Part shown: positions 26,429 through 36,180 of the stretch, piece after piece | Layout of the letters: every line of letters begins with the position of its first letter | Position numbering within the stretch: position 1 is the first letter of the stretch | Assembly (NCBI RefSeq): GCF_014656545.1 | Contig: NZ_BNDS01000025.1 | Coordinates: 1 to 64,000 of the forward strand | Origin: Neobacillus kokaensis | GTDB taxonomy: Bacteria; Bacillota; Bacilli; Bacillales; Cytobacillaceae | Direction of reading: 5' to 3' | DNA length: 64,000 nt | Made by a program: the position numbers and the translations under genes | The notes under the pieces: generated by a model | The model's input: the letters and a program-made list of their open reading frames with translations, nothing else | What the model was told of the DNA's origin: nothing | Databases searched by the model: none

Positions 26429-28795
26429 ATGAAAAAGAAAAAGGTACTCGCAGTTTCGCTGGCTGCCCTCATGCTTGGCTCCACATCAGCATATGCCGGC
26501 TATACGCAATTAGTTGGCCCAAAAACAGATGGTACAGCTATCACACCTCATGGTTGGGCAGTTACTCCTGCGGGCAGTCAAGTAACACTAGGTGATTTCC
26601 CGATGGGAGGCGCGCTAAGCCCGGATCATCGATATCTTATCGTTTCCAATGATGGGCAAGGTGAACAATCGATTCAAGTCGTTGACTTGGCTGGCAAGAA
26701 AGTTATACAAACTGTTCCTTACAAGTCTCCAGAAGCTCTTTATCTAGGGGTCGTTTTCAGCCCGGATGGGAAAACCGTCTATGCATCAGCGGGAGGTAAT
26801 AACAAAATTCGTGTTTATCAGTTTGATAATGGAACATTAACAGAGCAGGCTCCCATCAAGCTTACTGATAGCAAGAAAACCAACTTCTATCCAGCAGGTA
26901 TTTCCGTTTCCCAGGATGGAAAGTTCCTTTTTGTTGCCAATAATTTAAATCACTCTGTTTCAAAAATTGATCTTGCTACAAAAGCTATTGAAAAAACGAT
27001 AGCGGTTGGCAAAAATCCTTATACTACTCTACTAAACCAGGACGGGACATCCTTGTATGTCACCAACTGGGGAGAAAGCAGCATCAGTGTGCTAGACCCG
27101 CAAACACTTACACTTAAAAAGACCATTCCAGTTGGTCTCCATCCGAATGCGATTGTAGAAAATCCTACGAACGGGATGATCTATGTATCGAACTCTGACA
27201 GCGATTCAGTTTCCATTATTGACCCGAACCAGCAAAAAGAAATCAAAACCCTTTCGCTCAGCCCATATAAAAATGCACCGATGGGAAGTCAGCCAAACGC
27301 ACTATCGTTAAGCCCGGACGGGAAAACCCTATACGTTGCCAATGGCGGCAATAACGATGTGGCCGTCGTAGATTTGCAAAAAGAAGAAGTGACAGGGTTA
27401 ATTCCTACTGCGTGGTATCCAAGCGGTATCTTCACGTATAATAACCAGCTGATGGTACTGAATGCAAAAGGTCTGGGAGCAGGATCCAACCGAGAAGGAC
27501 AGTACATAGGCAACATGATGAAAGGAACGATGTCCTTTATCAATGTTCCTGATGAGAGGCAGCTGAAGCAGTACACGAAACAAGTTGAAAAGAATAATGA
27601 AATTTATAAGCCAGCCGGATTCAGCGCCAGCGAGAAATTCCCGATTCCTCGCTTTGAAGGGCAAGAATCGCCAATTAAGCACGTTATCTATGTGATTAAA
27701 GAAAACCGCACCTATGACCAAGTATTTGGTGATATGGAAAAAGGAAATGGCGACCCAAGCTTAACCATTTTTGGAGAGGACATTACGCCAAATATTCATA
27801 AGCTTGCAGATCAATTTGTTTTATTAGATAACTTTTATGCCAACGCTGAAATCAGTGCTCAAGGACATAACTGGTCAACAGCGGCACAAGCCAATGACTA
27901 TGTAGAAAAAAACTGGCTGGCTAACTATTCCGGCCGAAACCGCAGCTATGACTATGAAGGAGGAAACGAAGCCGCTTATCCGAAAGCCGGGTTCTTATGG
28001 ACCAATGCTCTTCGCTCCGGCGTTACGTTTAGAAACTATGGAGAGTTTATCAATTATGACAAAAACACAGGGAAATATGTAGCGGCTGAAGCCTCTATGG
28101 GCAATAACTATGATCCAGATTTTCCTTCTTATAATCTTAAAATCTCGGACCTTGACCGCTATGCAGCCTGGGAAGAGGAATTCAATGAATATGTGAAAAA
28201 TGGCAATCTGCCGCAGCTGCAAATCGTCCGTCTGCCTAATGACCATACGCTCGGAACAAAAGTAGGGGAGCTCACTCCGCAAGCGATGGTAGCCCAGAAC
28301 GATTATGCTCTTGGAAAATTGGTAGAGGCGGTCAGCAACTCTCCTTATTGGAAAGACACCGCTATTTTTGTAACAGAGGATGATGCTCAGAACGGCTGGG
28401 ATTCCGTTGACGCACACCGTACGACATCGCTCGTGATCAGCCCTTACACCCAAACCGGTAAGGTAGACAGCACTTTATATGATACTACCTCGATGCTTCG
28501 GACAATGGAAATGATTTTAGGGATGAAGCCGATGACCCAGTTTGATGCTTCAGCGGTTCCGATGGTCAACTCGTTTACTCACAAGCCCGACTTTAAACCT
28601 TTTGAACTGGAAGAGCCAAGATATCCGCTAGACCGTAAAAATGGTGAAAACGCCCCGATGGCAAAGGAATCAGCAGAGCTGGACTTCTCCGGCGTCGACC
28701 ATGCTGACTCTGATAAATTAAACAAAATTCTTTGGAAGGCAACAAAAGGGGACAAGCCATATCCTGGTGAGAAAAAAGGACATGATAAACAATAG
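26429..28795 (+). CDS. Secreted YncE-like beta-propeller/phosphoesterase protein
   Basis: Exported protein of 788 residues. A signal peptide (KKKKVLAVSLAALMLGS...SAYA) is followed by a seven-bladed-type beta-propeller (residues about 35-400) with repeated LSPDGKTLYVAN motifs. The second half is a phosphoesterase domain of the acid phosphatase/phospholipase C group: VIYVIKENRTYDQVFGD near residue 415, NIHKLADQFVLLDNFY near 452 and TAIFVTEDDAQNGWDSVDAHR near 648. It probably hydrolyses phosphate esters outside the cell; the propeller's ligand is unknown. ATG 26429 is preferred over the TTG one codon upstream. A terminator follows. The combination is seen in other Bacillus species. Confidence 0.85.
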   Translation: MKKKKVLAVSLAALMLGSTSAYAGYTQLVGPKTDGTAITPHGWAVTPAGSQVTLGDFPMGGALSPDHRYLIVSNDGQGEQSIQVVDLAGKKVIQTVPYKSPEALYLGVVFSPDGKTVYASAGGNNKIRVYQFDNGTLTEQAPIKLTDSKKTNFYPAGISVSQDGKFLFVANNLNHSVSKIDLATKAIEKTIAVGKNPYTTLLNQDGTSLYVTNWGESSISVLDPQTLTLKKTIPVGLHPNAIVENPTNGMIYVSNSDSDSVSIIDPNQQKEIKTLSLSPYKNAPMGSQPNALSLSPDGKTLYVANGGNNDVAVVDLQKEEVTGLIPTAWYPSGIFTYNNQLMVLNAKGLGAGSNREGQYIGNMMKGTMSFINVPDERQLKQYTKQVEKNNEIYKPAGFSASEKFPIPRFEGQESPIKHVIYVIKENRTYDQVFGDMEKGNGDPSLTIFGEDITPNIHKLADQFVLLDNFYANAEISAQGHNWSTAAQANDYVEKNWLANYSGRNRSYDYEGGNEAAYPKAGFLWTNALRSGVTFRNYGEFINYDKNTGKYVAAEASMGNNYDPDFPSYNLKISDLDRYAAWEEEFNEYVKNGNLPQLQIVRLPNDHTLGTKVGELTPQAMVAQNDYALGKLVEAVSNSPYWKDTAIFVTEDDAQNGWDSVDAHRTTSLVISPYTQTGKVDSTLYDTTSMLRTMEMILGMKPMTQFDASAVPMVNSFTHKPDFKPFELEEPRYPLDRKNGENAPMAKESAELDFSGVDHADSDKLNKILWKATKGDKPYPGEKKGHDKQ

Positions 28796-28807
28796 AAAAA
28801 TAAAGCT

Positions 28808-28855
28808 CATAGAGACAAAACTCTAGTGAAATTTGGGAGTTTTGTCTTTTATGAG
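28808..28855 (+). terminator. Terminator of the phosphoesterase gene
   Basis: Hairpin CTCATAGAGACAAAACTC / GAGTTTTGTCTTTTATGAG, a long stem with a T-rich 3' side. A partial second copy of ACAAAACTCTAGT follows at about 28920. Confidence 0.75.
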
Positions 28856-28964
28856 GGCTCTTGGGGATAAAAGAATAGTGAAGGTTGCTAGAACTGTCTT
28901 TGAGAAAGGGTCCTTGGCGACAAAACTCTAGTAAATAGTGTTAGAACTGTCTTTAAGAAACACT

Positions 28965-29033
28965 GCGAGCGGCCCAGACAGCATTATCATGAGACATGCC
29001 ACTGGGCCGCTCGTTATTACATACTTTTTTAAA
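28965..29033 (+). promoter_or_regulatory. Strong hairpin in the RND gene leader
   Basis: GAGCGGCCCAG at 28967-28977 and CTGGGCCGCTC at 29002-29012 make an 11-12 bp GC-rich stem with a 24-base loop, 36 bases before the RND start. The loose T run TACATACTTTTTT after it means it could act as an attenuator in the leader or as a terminator for upstream read-through. Confidence 0.55.
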
Positions 29034-29048
29034 GGAAGGTATAGTCCT

Positions 29049-32000
29049 ATGATTCGGTTTATTGAAGGAACGATGAAGCGGTCGGTTTTGATTCTTACTT
29101 GCGTAGTACTGATACTTGCGTGGGGGGCCATGTCGGCGTTTCAGATGCAGCGGGATTATCTGCCGCCGATTAATAACACGGCGCTTATGGTTACCATCCA
29201 GGCGGATTCCTATGAAGCGGAACAGGTTCAACAAAGCATCACCGCCAAGGTTGAAGAAGCAGTCCGGTCTGTTGATAAGCTTGATTATATCGAGAGCAAC
29301 TCCTTTGATGGCGGCTTAATGGCGAGCCTGTTTTTTCCAAGTCAAACCGATATGGAAAAAGCTGAAGCAGATGTCAGGGCGGCGGTTGGAAAGGTAGATT
29401 TCCATGAAGAGGTGAAACCTCCGGCGATTACCAGGCTGAGCACGAACTCCTTTCCTATCATGCGGTTAAGTTTAACGGCTGGTTCAGAAACAATCAATGA
29501 AAACGAGTTACGTACGTCCATTCAAGAGAAAGTAGCCAATGAAATACAACGTGTCCCAGGAGTAAGGGAAGTACGTGTCACAGGGGCTGGGACTGACGGG
29601 TATGTTGTTACATTAAAAGCCGATGCGTTAAAAACTTACGGAATCACCATCAAAGACGTTCAAAAAGAACTTGCTTCGATGCACCCAATTTGGCCTCAGG
29701 GAACCATTAAAGAACAAGGCGGTCCGACTGGGCAAATCACCATGCCCATCCGCGTTACAGGCTGGAATATCAATAGTGACGATTTAAATCAAGTAACCAT
29801 TCCTATTCAAGACGGGGAACCAATAAGACTGCCCGAAATCGCCAGCATCGAATCCAGTATTGTAGACTTACAAACTATTTCCCGAACAGGCGGGCAGGCC
29901 AGTGTCCTGCTGGATGTCTTAAAAACCCCTTCTTCAAACGTTACGGATGTGACCGAACGAATCAACGAAAGAATAAAAGATATCCCAGAAATCCAGGCTA
30001 ATTCTGTTAAACTATCTGTTTTAGTGGATCAGGGACAAGATATCAATGCTGCTTTAAAAGGATTAATCAAAGAAGGACTATTAGGTATTCTTTTCTCGGT
30101 TGTCTGTGTGTTTTTATTTTTCCGAAATGTACGCTCCACTTTGATTATTGCTTTAACCTTGCCGATCTGCCTTCTGTTTACCATGGCCATTCTGAAAACA
30201 ATGGACGTCAGTCTTAATATCTTAACTATCTCCGGATTAATTGTGGCGATGGGGCGGGTGGTCGATGACTCAATTGTTGTCATGGATAATATGTACCGGA
30301 GGCATATGGAAAAACACAACAGGCCGATCAGGGCACAGGAATTGGCGGGAGGGGCCGTCGAAATGATTCCGGCCATTGTTTCGTCTACTGCTACCACAGC
30401 TGCTGTGTTTGTACCGATTTCCATTATCGGCGGCATGATTAGTTCGGCTTTTTCCGGATTTGCCTGGTCCGTGGTGATTGCCCTAGCAACGTCGTTAGCC
30501 GTTTCGATTATTGTCGTCCCGGCTTTAGCCCATCTATTATGGAAACATAAGCCTGCAGCAAATTCCTGGGATATCGAGCCAAAAGCGAAAAAAATCATTC
30601 AATGGGCATTTTTAAAGAAAAAAGTAGTGGTCGGGTTAGTATTGTTGATATTTGCTGTGACGATTGTAGAAGCCCTGTTCCTGCCTGTGAACTTTTTTCC
30701 AAGAGGCAATTCAAAGGATGCCTCCATTCAGGTTGAGCTTCCGGAAGGAGCCCAGCTCTCTGAAGTGGATGCAGAGGTCAAAAACATTGAAACAATCCTA
30801 AAAAATAATCGGGATGTCGAGACGTATTCTTCGACGCTTGGTTCGACCTTCATGCCGATGTTTGATGATGTGTTTGATGAAGGCGGCGGCTGGATGCAAA
30901 AACAAAATATTGCTTATGTTAATGTTGGAATTAAGGATGAAATCGATATTGATACCTTTGTAAAGGAGCTGCGGGGAGAGCTTGGAAGATTATCTACTTC
31001 CGCTGTCTATACTGTATCGAATCAAAATATTTCTGGAGATGATTCCCGCTTAAAAGTAATTTTAACAGGGGGAAACCAGCAGGAGTTAGCTGCGGCGAGC
31101 ATTTCGGTACGAAGCAAGCTGCAGATGATTCCCGGCTTAAGTATCGAAGGAGCAGCAAATGATGCTGATGCTCCCATCAAACATTATCTTTCGCTAAATC
31201 AGGAAAAAATCCAAAGCTTAGGAATCAATGTGGATGAGGTTCTTAACAGGATTCAAAATTATTTACCTCAAGATGTACGGATGGATGCTTTCTCAGGTGA
31301 CGTTCAAACACCTATCGCTATCAAGCTGGACAATAAGGATTTTCAAATTTCCGCAGCGGATCCGAGCCCTGAAACTACAATTTTATCAGAAATCGGTCAT
31401 GAAATGTTCAAGGCCAAGGATGGTTCTCAGGTATCATTGGCTGAAATTACGACGCTGGAAACCAGCGGTCAAACGGTAATCAGCGAAAGGGATGGCCGTC
31501 CGTTTGCCGCGGTCACGGGTAATATTATTACAAGAGATTTCGGCAAGGTAACCAAACAGGTTAAAGCGACTATGGATAAATTGGATCTTCCGCCGGGCGT
31601 GGAATATTCGCTGGGAGGAATTTCACAGCAGGTGAAGCAAATGGTTGTCGAGATGAGTCTCGCTCTAGCTTTATCGATTTTAACCGTCTTGATGATTGTA
31701 GGCAGTGTGTTCCGCAGCTGGTATGCCCCTGTTGCTGTTCTGATGTGCGTGCCAATGGCGCTAATTGGATCGGTGTGGAGCATGGCTGTTTTCGGAATGG
31801 AATGGAATCTGGCGGCATTGGTCGGCGTGTTGATGCTTGCCGGGATTGCAGTGACCAACGGAATCGTGCTGGTTGATAAAATTGAACGGAATCTTGCCGG
31901 CGGGATGGAAGCAAAGCAGGCGATTTTGCTCGGAACGGCGACAAGGGTCAGACCGGTATTGATGACAGCAGGGACAACCATCTTAACCTTGCTTCCATTA

Positions 32001-32180
32001 GCATTCTCCAATAACGCCAATACCATTGTGTCTCAAACACTGGGAGTTGTGGTGGTAGGAGGAATGATTAGTTCTACGCTGATCTGCCTCTTGGTGGTTC
32101 CGATTATGTATGAATGGCTTGATGGTAAAATTGGGAAACCTAGAAAAATGAGATACAGCCAGCGGGAGCTGTCTGCGTAA
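29049..32180 (+). CDS. swrC: RND family efflux transporter, SwrC-like
   Basis: Proton-driven multidrug or lipopeptide exporter of the AcrB/MMPL superfamily, 1043 residues, close to the B. subtilis SwrC (YerP) length. It has an N-terminal helix, two large extracytoplasmic loops and two six-helix blocks. The membrane motif GRVVDDSIVVMDN near residue 401 has the paired Asp residues of the proton relay, and ITNGIVLVDKIE-type sequence (VTNGIVLVDKIERN) near residue 936 is its second-half match. ATG 29049 follows AAAGGAAGG; the longer upstream frame runs into the leader hairpin. In B. subtilis SwrC exports surfactin and lies next to dgkB. rlmCD follows after a terminator. Confidence 0.85.
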   Translation: MIRFIEGTMKRSVLILTCVVLILAWGAMSAFQMQRDYLPPINNTALMVTIQADSYEAEQVQQSITAKVEEAVRSVDKLDYIESNSFDGGLMASLFFPSQTDMEKAEADVRAAVGKVDFHEEVKPPAITRLSTNSFPIMRLSLTAGSETINENELRTSIQEKVANEIQRVPGVREVRVTGAGTDGYVVTLKADALKTYGITIKDVQKELASMHPIWPQGTIKEQGGPTGQITMPIRVTGWNINSDDLNQVTIPIQDGEPIRLPEIASIESSIVDLQTISRTGGQASVLLDVLKTPSSNVTDVTERINERIKDIPEIQANSVKLSVLVDQGQDINAALKGLIKEGLLGILFSVVCVFLFFRNVRSTLIIALTLPICLLFTMAILKTMDVSLNILTISGLIVAMGRVVDDSIVVMDNMYRRHMEKHNRPIRAQELAGGAVEMIPAIVSSTATTAAVFVPISIIGGMISSAFSGFAWSVVIALATSLAVSIIVVPALAHLLWKHKPAANSWDIEPKAKKIIQWAFLKKKVVVGLVLLIFAVTIVEALFLPVNFFPRGNSKDASIQVELPEGAQLSEVDAEVKNIETILKNNRDVETYSSTLGSTFMPMFDDVFDEGGGWMQKQNIAYVNVGIKDEIDIDTFVKELRGELGRLSTSAVYTVSNQNISGDDSRLKVILTGGNQQELAAASISVRSKLQMIPGLSIEGAANDADAPIKHYLSLNQEKIQSLGINVDEVLNRIQNYLPQDVRMDAFSGDVQTPIAIKLDNKDFQISAADPSPETTILSEIGHEMFKAKDGSQVSLAEITTLETSGQTVISERDGRPFAAVTGNIITRDFGKVTKQVKATMDKLDLPPGVEYSLGGISQQVKQMVVEMSLALALSILTVLMIVGSVFRSWYAPVAVLMCVPMALIGSVWSMAVFGMEWNLAALVGVLMLAGIAVTNGIVLVDKIERNLAGGMEAKQAILLGTATRVRPVLMTAGTTILTLLPLAFSNNANTIVSQTLGVVVVGGMISSTLICLLVVPIMYEWLDGKIGKPRKMRYSQRELSA

Positions 32181-32198
32181 ATTCATAAAATGGTTTTA

Positions 32199-32232
32199 AG
32201 AGGACTGTTGATGGGCAGTCCTCCTTTTTTAT
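32199..32232 (+). terminator. Terminator of the RND gene
   Basis: GAGGACTG / CAGTCCTC hairpin with an eight-base loop followed by CTTTTTT. Confidence 0.8.
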
Positions 32233-32390
32233 AAAAAATTACGATTCCTCGTATCGGAAATTTAAAACATGTTCAGTAGCTGATGGAAAAAATTCCAGAA
32301 AACATTAGGTTGTCCTACCATCGACTTTCGCATTGTGCCCCGCTTTGTGTTACAATCTCTCTAGTTATTACGGAGAAAAGGAAGAAGCAA

Positions 32391-33764
32391 ATGAGCAGAA
32401 CATTGCCAGTTAATAAAAATGATTATATAGATGTAGTTTTTGAAGATTTGACCCATGACGGGGCAGGGGTAGCAAAGGTTGACGGTTATCCCCTGTTTGT
32501 TGCGAACGGACTGCCAGGTGAAAAAGCAAAGGTAAAGGTCATTAAAACGGGAAAAAGCTATGGTGTAGGCCGGTTAATGGAGCTATATGAAAAGAGCCCG
32601 TATCGAGTGGATATTCCGGCGAACGAAAAACATAAATACGGAGGCTGCCAGCTGGAGCATATCAGTTATGAAGGTCAGCTTAAATATAAAGAAAACCAGG
32701 TACGGCAGGTGCTTACCCGAATTGGGAAGCTTGAGGATGTTGTGGTGCATCCAATCTTAGGAATGGAAAATCCATTTCATTACCGCAACAAGGCACAGGT
32801 GCCTGTCGGTGAAAAAGACGGCAAGCTGATCGCTGGCTTTTTTAAACCAAGAAGCCATGAAATTGTTGATACGGATGAAAGTTTGATCCAGCTGCCGGAG
32901 GTCAACGAAGCGATTCAAACGGTAAAAGAGATTTGCTCTGAGCTGGGAATTCCTGCGTATCATGAAGAATCTCATAAAGGGGTATTGCGCCATATTATGG
33001 CCCGGTACGGAAAGAAAACTGAAGAACTTATGGTAGTCATTATTACCAAGACAGCGGATATTCCTCATAAGAACAAGCTGGTAGAGGAAATCACAGCGCG
33101 TCTCCCTATGGTAAAATCGATCGTTCATAATATCAATTCAAAGCGGACAAATGTCATCCTTGGGGAAAAAACAACGGTTCTCTGGGGCAGCGAAGTCATT
33201 TATGACTATATCGGTGATGTGAAATTTGCGATATCTGCTTTATCGTTTTATCAGGTCAATCCGGTTCAGACAAAGGTGCTCTATGATAAGGCACTTGCGT
33301 ATGCGGGCTTAACTGGTGATGAGAATGTAATCGATGCTTATTGCGGTATTGGTACGATTTCATTATTTTTAGCACAAAAAGCGAAGAAGGTATTCGGAGT
33401 AGAAGTTGTACCAGAAGCGATTGAGGATGCAAGACGGAATGCCAAGCTGAATGGTATGTCAAATGTAGAATTTGCAGTCGGAGAAGCTGAGACTGTGATT
33501 CCAAAGTGGTATAAAGAAGGAAATTCTGCTGATGTATTGGTAGTTGACCCGCCACGCAAAGGCTGTGACGAAGCCCTGCTGCAAACGATTATAGACATGA
33601 AACCGAAAAAAGTGGTGTATGTATCCTGTAACCCAGCTACATTAGCAAGGGATTTACGGATATTAGAAGACGGGGGATACAAGACGCTGGAAGTGCAGCC
33701 GGTGGATATGTTCCCGCATACTACACATGTGGAGTGTGTATCACAACTCATATTAAAAGTGTAA
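32391..33764 (+). CDS. rlmCD: 23S rRNA (uracil-C5)-methyltransferase RlmCD
   Basis: Methylates U747 and U1939 of 23S rRNA in Gram-positive bacteria, 457 residues. An N-terminal TRAM domain ([23 protein letters not shown]) is followed by the RumA-type methyltransferase: [15 protein letters not shown] near residue 292, [14 protein letters not shown] near 317, [13 protein letters not shown] near 382 and the catalytic [13 protein letters not shown] near 406. The usual N-terminal iron-sulphur cysteines are reduced to a single Cys in [12 protein letters not shown] 32391 follows AAAGGAAG. The accessory island starts downstream, as it does after yefA in B. subtilis. Confidence 0.93.
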   Translation: MSRTLPVNKNDYIDVVFEDLTHDGAGVAKVDGYPLFVANGLPGEKAKVKVIKTGKSYGVGRLMELYEKSPYRVDIPANEKHKYGGCQLEHISYEGQLKYKENQVRQVLTRIGKLEDVVVHPILGMENPFHYRNKAQVPVGEKDGKLIAGFFKPRSHEIVDTDESLIQLPEVNEAIQTVKEICSELGIPAYHEESHKGVLRHIMARYGKKTEELMVVIITKTADIPHKNKLVEEITARLPMVKSIVHNINSKRTNVILGEKTTVLWGSEVIYDYIGDVKFAISALSFYQVNPVQTKVLYDKALAYAGLTGDENVIDAYCGIGTISLFLAQKAKKVFGVEVVPEAIEDARRNAKLNGMSNVEFAVGEAETVIPKWYKEGNSADVLVVDPPRKGCDEALLQTIIDMKPKKVVYVSCNPATLARDLRILEDGGYKTLEVQPVDMFPHTTHVECVSQLILKV

Positions 33765-34174
33765 CTGACCATTAGAAATTTTCAAACCATAATAAACTTT
33801 TTCCACGGCTTATCCACAGAGAGAATAAAGTTTGTACAAAAAAGGAAGAGGAAAACGCCAGTTATCCCAGCTATATCAACAAGTGTGAAAAAAGCGTTGA
33901 GGAAAAAGTCTTTTCTAACTCGGTAAAAAGCGTGAAAAAAGTGGGAAGAAACGTGAATTTTTTGATAATATGGAGGTAAAGCGGGAGAAAGGTAGCGACT
34001 TTATTATCACCAGCGAACGAAGGAATAACGGGAAATTAAGTGGGAAATTCAAAGGGAATATTATTACAGCACATAGTTGATCAGAAAGTAGAAAGAGTCC
34101 ATCAACTTTTTTTACGGTTAAGGTTTTAGAGTGCATTTTATATTGTAGGAAAAAATAATTGATGGGAGAATTCG
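33765..34174. other. Core/island boundary region with a DnaA-box match
   Basis: No gene. TTATCCACA, the consensus DnaA box, lies at 33810-33818, with a weaker match TTTTTCCAC just upstream. Further on are loose direct repeats such as GTGAAAAAAG and GGGAAATT. A left attachment site for the island may lie here, but no flanking direct repeat could be found by eye. Confidence 0.4.
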
Positions 34175-35149
34175 ATGATTAAAAGTAAAAAGCGTTTAGA
34201 GGAAGTAGATAGACTATTCAGCATACTCGCTTATTATATTGAGTACCAGAATAGTAAGGGACTATTTGATATTAATAAATATTGTGAGGACTTTTTCTGT
34301 GAGTTATTAAATAAAATATATGACATGAACCTTGAAAACTTAAATGCAATAAAAGTAAACTTCCCTGCTGTAGATTTAGGGGATTATGATGAAGGAGTCT
34401 GTTTCCAGGTTACTTCATCAGCTGGGAAAAGTAAGATAGAAAAAACTGTTGCAAAGTTTATTGAAAATGGTTTACAAGAGGATTTTGAGGAACTGTATAT
34501 TCTTATTTTAGGTTCTAAAAAATCCTATAAGAGTGGAATCGATACAGATGGGAATATAGAATTTGAAATAAAAGAAAATGTGATTGATTTAAAGGATTTG
34601 GTAAAAAAAATCAGTACATTAAATAAAACAAAGGTTGAAGAGATAATTGAATATTTGAATGAAAATCTTAATGAAGGCATTAGTGAGGAAAGCTATCTTT
34701 CTGGTCGTGAGATTGTTGTGAGTAAGATGCCAGTGAGTTTTACGAGTTACCTTGATTACTATAATGTTACTGATAAAGAAGAAGCTAATTCCATTATTGA
34801 AGCGATAAAAATGTTCATAAAGGAATTTGAAACTCTTGACATCAAAACGAGAGAGGTAGTTTATGCTATTTTAGAAAAGAAGGTCTCTATTAAGCATGAA
34901 GGAATATACTTTAATCATGTGGAAGTAAGGAAGTTTTTAAAAATAGGGATAAAGGAGCTACAGGAGGAATTTCAAATTCTTCAAGATAGAAATTTTATAA
35001 CTTCTGCGGATGATAATGGAACAGATTATGATAGGATTAGGTACTGGACAGGAGATTGGGAATTATTGCATGAATTAGTTGAATATATTGAAATGAAGAA
35101 TGGTGTCAAAAAAACATTTTTAGACTTAGATTTCACGCTTTTAGACTGA
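34175..35149 (+). CDS. SMEK domain-containing protein, nuclease-like
   Basis: Protein of 324 residues with an N-terminal SMEK domain: FSILAYYIEYQNSKGLFDIN, then EDFFCELLNKIYDMNL, then FPAVDLGD and VCFQVTSSAGKSKIEKTV. Asp67, Asp70 and Gln78 sit where a PD-(D/E)xK-type core would place its acidic and Q/E residues, so a nuclease function is plausible but not shown. The C-terminal half (about 200-324) has a winged-helix-like pattern with REVVYAILEKK. SMEK proteins are often found in phage-defence islands. It is first in the AT-rich island after rlmCD and is a single-gene unit ending at the hairpin near 35371. Confidence 0.7.
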   Translation: MIKSKKRLEEVDRLFSILAYYIEYQNSKGLFDINKYCEDFFCELLNKIYDMNLENLNAIKVNFPAVDLGDYDEGVCFQVTSSAGKSKIEKTVAKFIENGLQEDFEELYILILGSKKSYKSGIDTDGNIEFEIKENVIDLKDLVKKISTLNKTKVEEIIEYLNENLNEGISEESYLSGREIVVSKMPVSFTSYLDYYNVTDKEEANSIIEAIKMFIKEFETLDIKTREVVYAILEKKVSIKHEGIYFNHVEVRKFLKIGIKELQEEFQILQDRNFITSADDNGTDYDRIRYWTGDWELLHELVEYIEMKNGVKKTFLDLDFTLLD

Positions 35150-35370
35150 GTTTTCAGATGATTACATTGAAGTACATATGATTCGTTGTGGGAATAAGGT
35201 GTAACATAGCTAAATCTGATACTTTGGTCAAAGATAAAGTTTTAGGGAATGTTTGTATCCTTGTAAAATTCCGATTCTAAAGGAAAAAAACCTTTTCCAT
35301 AGGAAAGAAAGTTGTTTCAAAAGCAGGAAATAAGCAGGAGTACAATCTATGTATTTAATATGAATGAGAG

Positions 35371-35414
35371 AACGATTGGCGTACCTTTTGGTATGCTACT
35401 CGTTCTTTTTTCAT
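35371..35414 (+). terminator. Terminator after the SMEK gene
   Basis: Long two-part hairpin, AGAACGA...GGCGTACC / GGTATGCT...TCGTTCT, with a four-T loop and followed by TTTTTT. Confidence 0.75.
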
Positions 35415-35449
35415 GATAAAGACTAATTAGAAGCCAGAGGAAAAGTGTG

Positions 35450-35560
35450 TATGAACTGATGGATAAGGGGGGAGGATGATGTACCTTTGGTACGAGGACA
35501 GTAGTACTGAGGATGCATGGGGTTAGATAGGAGTCTCCCTGTAGTTATATCTATTAAAAC
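35450..35560 (+). repeat. Leader-type repeat, copy A (truncated)
   Basis: Related to copies B and C. It shares AAAAGTGTG...GAACTGATGGA(T/A)AAGGGGGG(G)AGG with copy B, then the stem-loop GTACCTTTGGTAC at 35481-35493 and a diverged following segment ending TATCTATTAAAAC. No gene follows; a reversed decayed gene abuts it. Small indels relative to B break the short upstream frame. Confidence 0.65.
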
Positions 35561-35564
35561 TTCC

Positions 35565-35831
35565 TCAATCTTCTAAAAAATTTTCTGGATCTAGTATTTC
35601 ATAATAATGGACAATATCAATAAATTAGAGTATCTTTTCATAATCAGTATGGAAATCTAATCCTCTTTCATTTGCAATGGTGTGTAGTAACTCTTTCACT
35701 TCTGAACATCTATCTAACCAATATAAATGTTGGCGAGTTACACAAATGGAATGACTTGGATTTTTTTGATCAGAATGCATTACAACACTTGCATTAGCTT
35801 CTTCTTCATAATATTCAATACCTAAAAACTC
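35565..35831 (-). pseudogene. Decayed small gene on the minus strand
   Basis: An 88-codon frame reads like a real protein (GIEYYEEEANASVVMHSDQ, then HSICVTRQHLYWLDRCSEV, then ELLHTIANERGLDFHTDYE) and follows an AAAGGAGG site. The start codon is gone: a TAA immediately precedes the first codon. A second in-frame TAA interrupts it about 20 codons before the natural stop. The family is not recognised. It shows past gene turnover in the island. Confidence 0.6.
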
Positions 35832-35934
35832 TTAACTTCCTCCTTTCATTGCAATATGAGCTTTATAGATAATTATACTTAGGTGGGAAAAATATGATTC
35901 ATATAAGAAGGTACTACACTTAGTTAGTCAGAGA

Positions 35935-36180
35935 AAAAGTGTGAGTGAACTGATGGAAAAGGGGGGGAGGAATGACGTACCGTTGGTACGAGGTGTGTAA
36001 TATCAAGGGATGAAGGGGTAAAGCAGGGGTTCGACACCTTAGCTATTGCCCAGTCTATTAAACCGTTATAAAATGAATACATAAGCAATAGATGAATCCC
36101 CCATAGGATGTGCTCATCTTCAAGCACTCCCATCTGATGTTTACTTCAAACTATACCCCAAAATAAAGGAGACCTCACAA
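35935..36180 (+). promoter_or_regulatory. Structured leader, copy B, with short upstream frame
   Basis: A leader of about 240 bases precedes the 140-residue gene. It contains a complete 19-codon frame (GTG 35941 to TAA 36000) that reads through the stem-loop CGTACCGTTGGTACG (35976-35990) as VPLVR. Then come segments shared with copy C: TATTGCCC followed by TTATAAA, CATAAGC and AGGATGTGC-like blocks, and a common ribosome binding site AAGGAGACCTCA. The conservation of spacing suggests an RNA structure or an attenuator. Confidence 0.55.

Noticed and set aside
30029-30598. A 189-codon minus-strand frame inside the RND gene
   Set aside because: It lies opposite a clear AcrB-type coding sequence, has no ribosome binding site and no family resemblance.
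31469-32026. A 185-codon minus-strand frame inside the RND gene
   Set aside because: Shadow frame opposite conserved transmembrane coding sequence.
33256-33772. Minus-strand frames of 99 and 144 codons opposite rlmCD
   Set aside because: Shadows of the methyltransferase gene; no ribosome binding site.
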